30,226 nt of DNA from Alphaproteobacteria bacterium UBA4588 (GTDB lineage Bacteria > Pseudomonadota > Alphaproteobacteria > Puniceispirillales > Puniceispirillaceae). A program made the position numbers and the translations under genes. The notes under the pieces were generated by a model. That model was given only the letters and a program-made list of their open reading frames with translations. It was not told the DNA's origin and made no database searches. Below are positions 24,652 to 30,226 of the stretch, piece by piece (position 1 is the first letter of the stretch; every line of letters starts with the position of its first letter). Location of the stretch: the NCBI GenBank assembly GCA_002387605.1, contig DGJU01000085.1, positions 53,311 to 83,536 of the forward strand, in the 5' to 3' direction.

Positions 24652-24852
24652 CTATTCTGCTTCGTGATTAGCTAACCATTTGATAATGGGTCCTACCGGA
24701 TAAAGCCATACCAAGCCTGCCACCAGATAAAAAACAACGTCAGTTATCCAGTGCCAGCCAACAAAAATATCTGCAGCCATCATACAGAGCGCCATATATA
24801 GAATGAGTGCCGGGATAATACCAACAGCTATAAGAAGATGTCTCCACCGCAT
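24652..24852 (-). CDS. DUF2842 family small membrane protein
   Basis: A 66-residue protein with two hydrophobic helices (LLIAVGIIPALILYMALCMMAA and VVFYLVAGLVWLYPVGPII) separated by a short Trp-rich loop and ending in KWLANHEAE. Size, two-helix layout and the YLVAGLVWLYPVGPIIKWL ending match the alphaproteobacterial DUF2842 family, whose function is unknown. AAGGG is 8 nt before the ATG. It lies 46 bp downstream of the TauE/SafE permease and may be cotranscribed with it. Confidence 0.8.
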   Translation of the reverse strand: MRWRHLLIAVGIIPALILYMALCMMAADIFVGWHWITDVVFYLVAGLVWLYPVGPIIKWLANHEAE

Positions 24853-24898
24853 AAATAATGCCCTTTAGATGAGATATAAAATGTTGCTTACGTGTGAC

Positions 24899-25723
24899 TT
24901 AGGACATCAACCAGCCAATAACAAGTCGCAGCCCAAGAAGTGCAAGTGCGATATGCGAGATATGATAAAACCATTTATCAGAGAGCTTTGTTGCCATCCA
25001 TTTTCCCGCCACTACGCCAAGCGGAATAAGGGGTAGCATACAAACGCTGACAAAAAGCGTCTGGGGTGTCAGCATTTCCAGATTAAAAAAGAAGGGCAGT
25101 TTAAGAAGATTGATAAAAAAGAAATAATAAGCCAGCGTGCCAATCAGAAAAAACCGGTGCAAGCGAAGCGGAAGCATTAATACCTGAACCGGAATCCCAC
25201 CTGTTAAAGATACAAAGCTGGAAAACCCAGATAAGCCGCTCCAGAACACAGCGCGCTGGGTAAATTTTTTGCGTAACAGCCGCCGCCGTGCTGCCGCTCT
25301 GACATCAAAAACCGGCTTTACTATCCGCCAGAAATAACGGGCTGCCGTAACCAGAGCAACAACACCAATAACAGCTTTCAATGCGCCATCATCAATATAG
25401 GCGAATAATAAATAGCCTAAATACTGCCCGATAGCCGCAGCAACCACCATAATGATAAGAAACCGGCGAACAGCAAAACGATGCCATATCATCACAGCCC
25501 AGACATCACAAACAAGGTAAAGCGGCAGTAAAATAGCCAACGCTGTCTTGGCCGGCAATAGCGTTAAGAGAAGCGGGGCAGACAGCGCACCCATCGAGCC
25601 GCCAAACCCTGATTTGGCAATCGCAACCAGAAAAACAGAAAGCCCGCAGATAAACCAGAATAACAAATCTGCATTCGCAAGAAACCCTTGCGTCATCAGC
25701 GCATCAAACATGCCTAACATCAT
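24899..25723 (-). CDS. TauE/SafE family sulfite exporter-like permease
   Basis: A 274-residue inner-membrane protein with about 8 hydrophobic segments. The characteristic TauE/SafE N-terminal repeat is seen as FLVAIAKSGFGGSMGALSAPLLLTLLPAKTALAILLPLYLVCD. The second repeat is FSSFVSLTGGIPVQVLMLPLRLHRFFLIGTLAYYFF. Members export sulfite, sulfoacetate or other small organic anions; the substrate cannot be told from sequence. A basic cytoplasmic loop (RAAARRRLLRKKFTQR) separates the halves. Two ATG codons in tandem at 25723 and 25720, with AAGG 8 nt upstream. No sulfonate-catabolism gene is adjacent. Confidence 0.88.
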   Translation of the reverse strand: MMLGMFDALMTQGFLANADLLFWFICGLSVFLVAIAKSGFGGSMGALSAPLLLTLLPAKTALAILLPLYLVCDVWAVMIWHRFAVRRFLIIMVVAAAIGQYLGYLLFAYIDDGALKAVIGVVALVTAARYFWRIVKPVFDVRAAARRRLLRKKFTQRAVFWSGLSGFSSFVSLTGGIPVQVLMLPLRLHRFFLIGTLAYYFFFINLLKLPFFFNLEMLTPQTLFVSVCMLPLIPLGVVAGKWMATKLSDKWFYHISHIALALLGLRLVIGWLMS

Positions 25724-25743
25724 CTCGATTACCTTGTGAATGC

Positions 25744-26217
25744 TTAGAGGTCTTGAGGGGCAGAAGTCTTAATAGGCAGGGGTCGTGGCGCAGTAACGCC
25801 AGAAAGCTCAAAATCATCAGCAAAAAATGATGCCATATCATTCAATCGCCACGCATCATAATGCCAAACACCTCCCGCGACCAGCGCTTCATCGGGACGA
25901 TAAATTTCAGCCCGGTGACTTCCGCCAGTGATACGCACATCAACCAGCGCTCTATGATAATGCACCCCCTCAAATTCATCTAGCATCCGCAGAGCCTCAT
26001 CAGAGACATTTTTGACCAGAAGCCCGATAGATAACCCGTCCTTATATTCAGCAAGCATCGGATAATGCGCGCCAACCACACAGCGCGGCTCATATCCCGC
26101 TAAACTTGCATCCTGCATCTGCTCAGATTTGAAATCTTCTCCCAAAACAGCAACCCGCACCTCATGGGCGCGCAAACTGCCATAGAAAAATAAAGAATGC
26201 CCTGCTGCTCTGCTCAT
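25744..26217 (-). CDS. Gamma-glutamylcyclotransferase (AIG2-like) family protein
   Basis: A 157-residue protein with the GGCT-like fold signature LFFYGSLRAHEV (~9-20) and the conserved acidic segment LDEFEGVHYHRALVDVR (~79-95), which in active members holds the catalytic Glu. PMLAEYKDGLSIGLLVKNV fits the central barrel. The substrate could be a gamma-glutamyl amine or peptide, but many family members have no assigned reaction. Starts 12 bp after the dinB stop and ends 20 bp before the permease start, so it is part of the same leftward group. Confidence 0.82.
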   Translation of the reverse strand: MSRAAGHSLFFYGSLRAHEVRVAVLGEDFKSEQMQDASLAGYEPRCVVGAHYPMLAEYKDGLSIGLLVKNVSDEALRMLDEFEGVHYHRALVDVRITGGSHRAEIYRPDEALVAGGVWHYDAWRLNDMASFFADDFELSGVTAPRPLPIKTSAPQDL

Positions 26218-26229
26218 AACGCTGCCTCA

Positions 26230-27558
26230 TCACTTCTTTGTCGGTTTTACATAGCCTTGCGCAAATCTGCGCCCTGAAATAATCGCTGCATCACCATGCT
26301 TGTCATAGAGCTGATCTAGCGCCTGTTCTAGACTATCTTGTTTTTGCGCCCCCTCATCCATCAGGTCAAGCAACCCAGCGCCGCCAGCAGGCTGAAGAGC
26401 ATCAACACCAACACCAAGCAATCGATAGAATTTACGCGGGCCAACTTCACCTGATAGAAGTGTTATGACTTCATCCAGAATTCTATGTGCCTTATCAGTC
26501 GGGGGCGATAACGGCGCACTGCGGGTCAATATCCGGTGGTCAGTCTGTTTCAGCTTAAGCGTAATCCGCCCGCCATAAAGGTCTTTCTGCTTTAGCCGGC
26601 GTGACACGGTAAGGATGAGTGTATCTGCAATCGCAATCAACTCATCCTTATCTGATATATCATGGCTAAAGGTTGTTTCTGATGAAATACTTTTGGCGGC
26701 ACGGTGCGGGGTTACAGGCCGCCTATCTTCGCCGCGGGCAAGCGCAGTTATTCGGCCAGCATCACGCCCTAAATGCTGTTTTAGTAAATATTCAGGCGCC
26801 GCAAGAAGCTGGCCGCATGTCTGGATATTTTCAGCAGCCAAGCGCGCGGTAGATGTTTTGCCCATGCCAAATAAAATATTAACCGGCTTATCAGCGAGCC
26901 ATGCTGGCGCTTCTTGTGCTCCGATTACATAAAACCCATCCGGCTTATCCTGATCAGATGCTATCTTTGCCAGTGATTTATTTGCGGCCAGACCTACAGA
27001 GACCGTAATGCCTACATCTTTGAGTATTGTCTGCTGCAGGGCTGCAAGCGCTTCTGCCGGACATTTCCTATGCAGTTGGTTTGTGCCAGACAAATCAAGA
27101 AAGGCTTCGTCAATTGATAGCGGTTCAACCAGCGGGGTCAAAGAGCTCATCGCCTCCCTGACCGCACTACCTACCGCACTATAATGCGCCATCCGCGGTT
27201 TTATGATGATGAGTTCGGGACAAGCCCGCTTCGCCTGCCAGCTTGGCATGGCCGAACGGATGCCATATTGACGGGCAATATAACAGGCTGCTGCCACAAC
27301 GCCGCGCGACCCGCCGCCAACAATAACCGGCTTATCATGCAAATCCGGATTATCGCGTTTTTCAACTGAGGCATAAAAAGCATCACAATCCAGATGAGCG
27401 ATAGTCAGCGAAAAAAGCTCTTCATGGGCAACAATCCGGGGTGAGCCGCACTGAAGACATGATGTTAATTTGTTAATGCCGCCCAGATACCCCGATGCAA
27501 GACATGCCCGGCACACAAACTCAATGGCCCGCCCATCAGCACCCGCAGCTTCACTCAT
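26230..27558 (-). CDS. dinB: DNA polymerase IV with N-terminal zinc ribbon
   Basis: Y-family translesion polymerase, about 442 aa. The palm carries IAHLDCDAFYASVEKRDNP with metal-binding Asp57, ACYIARQYGIRSAMP, and SIDEAFLDLSG with the catalytic Asp-Glu. A helix-hairpin-helix part (ILFGMGKTSTARLA) and the little finger follow. Ahead of the palm, two Cys pairs (Cys16/Cys19 and Cys34/Cys37, FVCRAC and CLQCGSPR) make a zinc ribbon, typical of many alphaproteobacterial DinB and absent from E. coli. The frame runs open to 27705, but the extra 49 residues are unlike DinB and mostly Gly/Asn repeat. The ATG at 27558 with GGTGG ~7 nt upstream is preferred. Confidence 0.93.
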   Translation of the reverse strand: MSEAAGADGRAIEFVCRACLASGYLGGINKLTSCLQCGSPRIVAHEELFSLTIAHLDCDAFYASVEKRDNPDLHDKPVIVGGGSRGVVAAACYIARQYGIRSAMPSWQAKRACPELIIIKPRMAHYSAVGSAVREAMSSLTPLVEPLSIDEAFLDLSGTNQLHRKCPAEALAALQQTILKDVGITVSVGLAANKSLAKIASDQDKPDGFYVIGAQEAPAWLADKPVNILFGMGKTSTARLAAENIQTCGQLLAAPEYLLKQHLGRDAGRITALARGEDRRPVTPHRAAKSISSETTFSHDISDKDELIAIADTLILTVSRRLKQKDLYGGRITLKLKQTDHRILTRSAPLSPPTDKAHRILDEVITLLSGEVGPRKFYRLLGVGVDALQPAGGAGLLDLMDEGAQKQDSLEQALDQLYDKHGDAAIISGRRFAQGYVKPTKK

Positions 27559-27615
27559 ATTATTGCCACCATTATTTCCAGTATTTTTCCCGGCATCATT
27601 CCCGGCATTGCCTAA
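27556..27615. repeat. Five imperfect 12-bp tandem units at the dinB start
   Basis: On the minus strand, five adjacent 12-mers share the core GGVAA(T/A)AATNNN: GGCAATAATATG (27556-27567), GGAAATAATGGT (27568-27579), GGGAAAAATACT (27580-27591), GGGAATGATGCC (27592-27603) and the looser TTAGGCAATGCC (27604-27615). The innermost unit contains the dinB ATG and its ribosome binding site. If translated from the upstream start the units encode Gly-Asn-rich tetrapeptides. Confidence 0.6.
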
Positions 27616-28049
27616 TATACTGAAACAATAATGCGAGATGCGCCCCTGCGTCACCCGTAAAAAGACACCTAAACCAAACAGATTTAGATAAAAGCACCAC
27701 GACACACCCCCTTTTTTTTCAAAAAAAGAAGCGCTTCATCACGCAGAGATAAAACCCCGCCCATCAAAAGGAAATAAAATTACCAACTTTCGATCAAAAT
27801 CGTACATTTTAAATCAGAAAACTCGATTTTTTATATGAAAATTTCTTTTTATGACATTTTCAAGACATTGTTTTTTAACACTTTACAAATCAATTAGGTC
27901 AGCCTATATGTCCTATTATGAGAACGCCGCCTGTACCGATTTCAGACCCCGTCCCCATAACCACATAACCACAAATCACATCTATATGATGGGCTTGCCG
28001 CTTCTCCTCCATGCGACAGATCCGACTATGTCTTAAAAAGGATTTCACT
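27616..28049. other. AT-rich intergenic region between dinB and DUF1127 gene
   Basis: No convincing gene in this ~430 bp. It contains an A/T hairpin (CTTTTTTT/AAAAAAAG, 27711-27728), a wider inverted repeat AAAATCG (27796-27802) / CGATTTT (27824-27830) followed by further T's, and a good sigma-70-like promoter at 27882-27910. The last ~140 bp would be a long leader for the DUF1127 mRNA. Confidence 0.6.
27882..27910 (+). promoter_or_regulatory. Promoter for DUF1127 gene
   Basis: TTTACA (27882-27887), a 17-bp spacer, then TATATG (27905-27910) is a close match to the housekeeping promoter pattern in an AT-rich setting and points at the DUF1127 gene. Transcription would begin near 27917, giving a leader of about 130 nt. 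Rhodobacter DUF1127/CcsR operons use heat-shock-type sigma factors; whether that applies here cannot be read from the hexamers. Confidence 0.5.
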
Positions 28050-28250
28050 ATGACACAGACAACAGTATCAAATGACAATACACCTGGCCTATTCAACCGG
28101 TTAACAAACTGGGTTCAGACATCTTCAGCGCGCAGTGCACTAAGCCGTCTTGACGATCATTCATTGGGCCAAATCGGCATCACACGCTCTGAAATCAATG
28201 ATTATGTTCGGTCATGGTCTGATAAGTCAGAGCAGGATAACGTTGCCTAG
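28050..28250 (+). CDS. DUF1127 domain small protein
   Basis: A 66-residue basic protein. The DUF1127 core is at the C-terminal half: SSARSALSRLDDHSLGQIGITRSEINDYVRS, corresponding to the family pattern of an Arg-rich helix, L-x-x-L-x-D-x-x-L-x-D-I-G-I-x-R. Such proteins are small, RNA-associated or stress-related in Alphaproteobacteria (CcaF1 in Rhodobacter is the studied case). AAGGA precedes the ATG by 7 nt. The frame remains open upstream to 28011 but lacks conserved residues there. It ends with TAG and is followed by hairpins and a terminator. Confidence 0.85.
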   Translation: MTQTTVSNDNTPGLFNRLTNWVQTSSARSALSRLDDHSLGQIGITRSEINDYVRSWSDKSEQDNVA

Positions 28251-28423
28251 TTTTCACTAATGCAATGTGTTTAACGATGAAACATTTTGGTTTCATTGTT
28301 TTGCGCCCGAGATAGTGCTGCCTGTCTGCCCTCCCCCCAGAGAAAATGACAGACGTCACTAAACCTCGCAGCGCTTATCTCAGGGCCGCCCTTTTAATCA
28401 TAAAGGACGGCCCTGATTTTTTT
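28251..28423 (+). ncRNA. Candidate 3'-UTR-derived CcsR/cuckoo-type sRNA
   Basis: Directly after the DUF1127 stop come three ordered structures. First is an 11-bp hairpin at 28273-28300 (one G-U pair). Second is a hairpin at 28314-28360 whose stem combines AGTG/CACT and GTCTG/CAGAC and whose apical loop contains CCCTCCCCCC (28329-28338). Third is an intrinsic terminator. From memory, CcsR or cuckoo RNAs are stress sRNAs processed from transcripts downstream of DUF1127 genes and show CCUCCUCCC in hairpin loops. Here CCUCCCCCC differs by one base. The call rests on gene context and drawn-by-hand pairing, with no covariance test. Confidence 0.5.
28381..28423 (+). terminator. Intrinsic terminator after DUF1127
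   Basis: CAGGGCCG (28381-28388) pairs perfectly with CGGCCCTG (28408-28415). One mismatch separates an inner CCTTT/AAAGG stem and an A/T-rich loop. A run of seven T's (28417-28423) follows. This is a textbook plus-strand Rho-independent terminator. On the minus strand it lacks a T-run, so it is a poor terminator for the GST gene. Confidence 0.92.
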
Positions 28424-28455
28424 AACGCCATTTGCGTAACGCAGTTGGTTATATG

Positions 28456-29097
28456 TTAACGCGCATTACGCCAAGGTGCAGGCGGCATGTCCGGCGCCAA
28501 TGTTGCCTGATACCCTGCTGCATGAGCGGCAAAGTCTGTTATCCAAGCTTCTAGAGACGGCGCAAATTCACGCCACTCCACAAGTGCCCGTAAATCCAGA
28601 TAATCTAGCAGGCAAGCAAGACTGATTTCTGCTGCATCAGGGGTTGCCCCATTTTGATAACTGCCAGTCTGCTCAGCAAGAGCCACAAGCGCGCGCTCAA
28701 TCTTACCCCTCTGATAGTCAACAAAACTCTCAACACGCTGTTCTGCTGTGCGGAACCGTCCCTCATATACCATTAGAATAGCGGCATCCATGGCGCCATC
28801 AGCAAGCGCAACCTTTGTGAGGACGCTAAAGCGCTTCGGTCCTGATGCTGGAAATAGCGGACTTTTTTCACCGGCTTCACTATCGATAAACTCCATAATA
28901 ACACGGCTATCATAAAGCGGCATGCCGTTCGCTGACAGGGTTGGAAGCTTTCCGAGCGGATTCAGCTTTTTAAACTCAGACTCCGGGTCACCAGTATCAC
29001 CAACCCGAACATCGACATTATTCTGCATACCCGTAGCATAAAGGGCGAGCTTAATTTTACGACCAAACGGAGAGGCCGGAGATGAGAAAAGAATCAT
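28456..29097 (-). CDS. Glutathione S-transferase family protein
   Basis: A 213-residue cytosolic GST. The N-terminal thioredoxin-like domain shows MILFSSPASPFGRKIKLAL (the SPFxRK glutathione site), NPLGKLPTL with the cis-Pro, and LYDSRVIMEFID, which binds the gamma-glutamyl part. The all-helical C-terminal domain follows from ~residue 90 (TKVALADGAMDAAILMVYEGRF, ISLACLLDYLDLR, LEAWITDFAAH). The substrate is unknown. AAGGA is 7 nt before the ATG. It is downstream of the GT9 gene on the same strand with a 58-bp gap. TGCGT-A-ACGCA (28433-28443) is a small palindrome just past its stop. Confidence 0.9.
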   Translation of the reverse strand: MILFSSPASPFGRKIKLALYATGMQNNVDVRVGDTGDPESEFKKLNPLGKLPTLSANGMPLYDSRVIMEFIDSEAGEKSPLFPASGPKRFSVLTKVALADGAMDAAILMVYEGRFRTAEQRVESFVDYQRGKIERALVALAEQTGSYQNGATPDAAEISLACLLDYLDLRALVEWREFAPSLEAWITDFAAHAAGYQATLAPDMPPAPWRNAR

Positions 29098-29155
29098 TGT
29101 ATTATCCTTTGATAAAAAAGCCCGTTAATCAGGCACACACTATCTGAGCTTCAGG

Positions 29156-30184
29156 CTAATGAGCCAGAAGCCTGCCAAGAGCAGAGATGATCTGGTCAGA
29201 AGTGATATCTGTCAAGCATGGTCGCTCTGTCTTGCTGGTTAAGGTCGCTGGCACAAGCGGCGCATTATCACTGCGATAATTCAGAATATCGCCATCTGTA
29301 GGAAACAGAACTGCCGATTTTAAATTACAATTCATCGCAAGATTTGCAGAAAAACTATTAACGCCAAGATAGGCGTCTGCCAAATGATAAAGAGCAATAT
29401 CCTGTTCTATGCCTCGCCACAAAGCAGCGGTATCCACGACTCGTTCGGACATTTCGTCTTTTGCAATCATGGCATAGGCTTGCGCGTGATATTCGCGCGC
29501 ATCTGGTCCTGTATTCAGCACAATACTGCCATTATAATGGGTCAGTACCTGTTTTAACGCAGTGGCAGCATGCTCAAGTGGCCAGCGACGCGCAGTATCA
29601 GCAGCGAAAAGATTGACAACGACAAGCGGGCGCGGCAGGTGCGCCAAGCATCTGGCAACCTCATCTGTCCAGTTCGCAGAGCTACCTATCGGAGGATATT
29701 TGTCATTCAGCACGAGCCCTTTTGTTGTCAAACATTCATCAATCGCGCCAATAAAAGGTATATGGCCCCATGATTTACGGCGCCCGCCCCCTTCATGAAG
29801 AAAAATAGGCGTATCTACAACCCATCTATCGAACCAGGTTGCACATAACCCATGACGCGCAGGAATGCCGGCAAGAGTGGCAGCAATTTTAAAATTGCCC
29901 GATTTATGCATAAACCATGCATCTGAATATCCGCCCTCTCTTACGTCACGAACAGCTGCAAGAAACCCAACAGGGGCTGCTAGTCTGCGTAATGGCGAGA
30001 TATCGATAATCTTGCCAATCCAGTCACAGCCCGCAGCAATACGTTTCATGATAGGGGCATGAATACAGCCAATATCAATGGTTCCAGAGGTTGTTGTTCC
30101 GGCAAGAGCGCGCATTTGCGTAAAATGATAGAGCTGGTCACCAATACCGCCACTAACAAAGGCAATGAGCTTTACCGTCTGCAT
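29156..30184 (-). CDS. Glycosyltransferase family 9 (heptosyltransferase-like) protein
   Basis: A 342-residue GT-B protein related to ADP-heptose:LPS heptosyltransferases. Recognised features are the N-terminal FVSGGIGDQLYHFTQMRAL (~9-27), DAWFMHKSGNFKIAATLAGI, the mid-chain PLVVVNLFAADTARRWP beginning the donor-binding domain, SIVLNTGPDARE, and IALYHLADAYLGVNSFSANLAMNCN, the conserved D-(S/G)-x-x-x-H-like region, here without the usual His (Asn instead of Gly-Pro-His order). A sugar transfer to LPS core or another surface glycan is likely, but the donor and acceptor are uncertain. GGAG lies 10 nt before the ATG. No other envelope genes are visible nearby. Confidence 0.78.
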   Translation of the reverse strand: MQTVKLIAFVSGGIGDQLYHFTQMRALAGTTTSGTIDIGCIHAPIMKRIAAGCDWIGKIIDISPLRRLAAPVGFLAAVRDVREGGYSDAWFMHKSGNFKIAATLAGIPARHGLCATWFDRWVVDTPIFLHEGGGRRKSWGHIPFIGAIDECLTTKGLVLNDKYPPIGSSANWTDEVARCLAHLPRPLVVVNLFAADTARRWPLEHAATALKQVLTHYNGSIVLNTGPDAREYHAQAYAMIAKDEMSERVVDTAALWRGIEQDIALYHLADAYLGVNSFSANLAMNCNLKSAVLFPTDGDILNYRSDNAPLVPATLTSKTERPCLTDITSDQIISALGRLLAH

Positions 30185-30226
30185 TTAAACACTTCTCCTC
30201 ATCATCTCTGCTGGCCCATCTCTGCT

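Noticed and set aside
27908..28036. Short plus-strand frame in the DUF1127 leader, possible leader peptide
   Set aside because: Its ATG overlaps the proposed -10 box, no Shine-Dalgarno is seen, and later in-frame ATGs have no good context either.

Overview
The window looks like chromosome from a free-living, probably marine alphaproteobacterium. The gene order folK/rpoZ/RelA-SpoT homologue/DUF2062/pdxJ/acpS/lepB is typical of Alphaproteobacteria. DUF2842, a DUF1127 protein, a zinc-ribbon DNA polymerase IV, a heterotetrameric sarcosine oxidase and an MttB-family methyltransferase all fit that class. By eye the base composition is mid-range. The combination resembles SAR116-like marine lineages, but that placement is inference. 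Nothing suggests an integrated element: no insertion sequence, CRISPR array, tRNA or rRNA was recognised.

Layout. Positions 1-5943 (minus strand) carry a housekeeping run: folK, rpoZ, a bifunctional (p)ppGpp synthetase/hydrolase, a DUF2062 membrane protein, pdxJ, acpS and the start of lepB, which runs off the window. Positions 6104-7323 (plus) hold an NYN-domain nuclease-like gene and a family-5 uracil-DNA glycosylase. Positions 7392-8818 (minus) hold smpB and dapA. A divergent region with two interleaved inverted repeats precedes a fold-type II PLP dehydratase (9028-10077, plus).

The centre is a one-carbon/cobalamin block. A dimethylglycine dehydrogenase-like flavoprotein and a non-pyrrolysine MttB-family methyltransferase (10078-14137, minus) are divergent from a cobalamin nucleotide-loop operon cobU-cobT-cobS-cobC (14356-17382, plus). 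The cobT frame is broken by an in-frame TAG at codon 27. After hpf, a 2OG-Fe(II) oxygenase-like gene and a SprT-like gene comes a complete sarcosine oxidase operon soxBDAG (19343-24505, minus). Together these genes suggest stepwise N-demethylation (betaine-like substrate to dimethylglycine to sarcosine to glycine) near the genes that finish the corrinoid cofactor.

Positions 24652-27558 (minus) carry DUF2842, a TauE/SafE permease, a gamma-glutamylcyclotransferase-like gene and dinB. A 490-bp AT-rich intergenic stretch leads to a DUF1127 gene (28050-28250, plus). Its 3' region folds into a hairpin, a second hairpin with a C-rich (anti-Shine-Dalgarno-like) loop, and a strong intrinsic terminator, which is the arrangement known for DUF1127-linked CcsR/cuckoo sRNAs. 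A GST-family gene and a GT9 glycosyltransferase (both minus) close the window.
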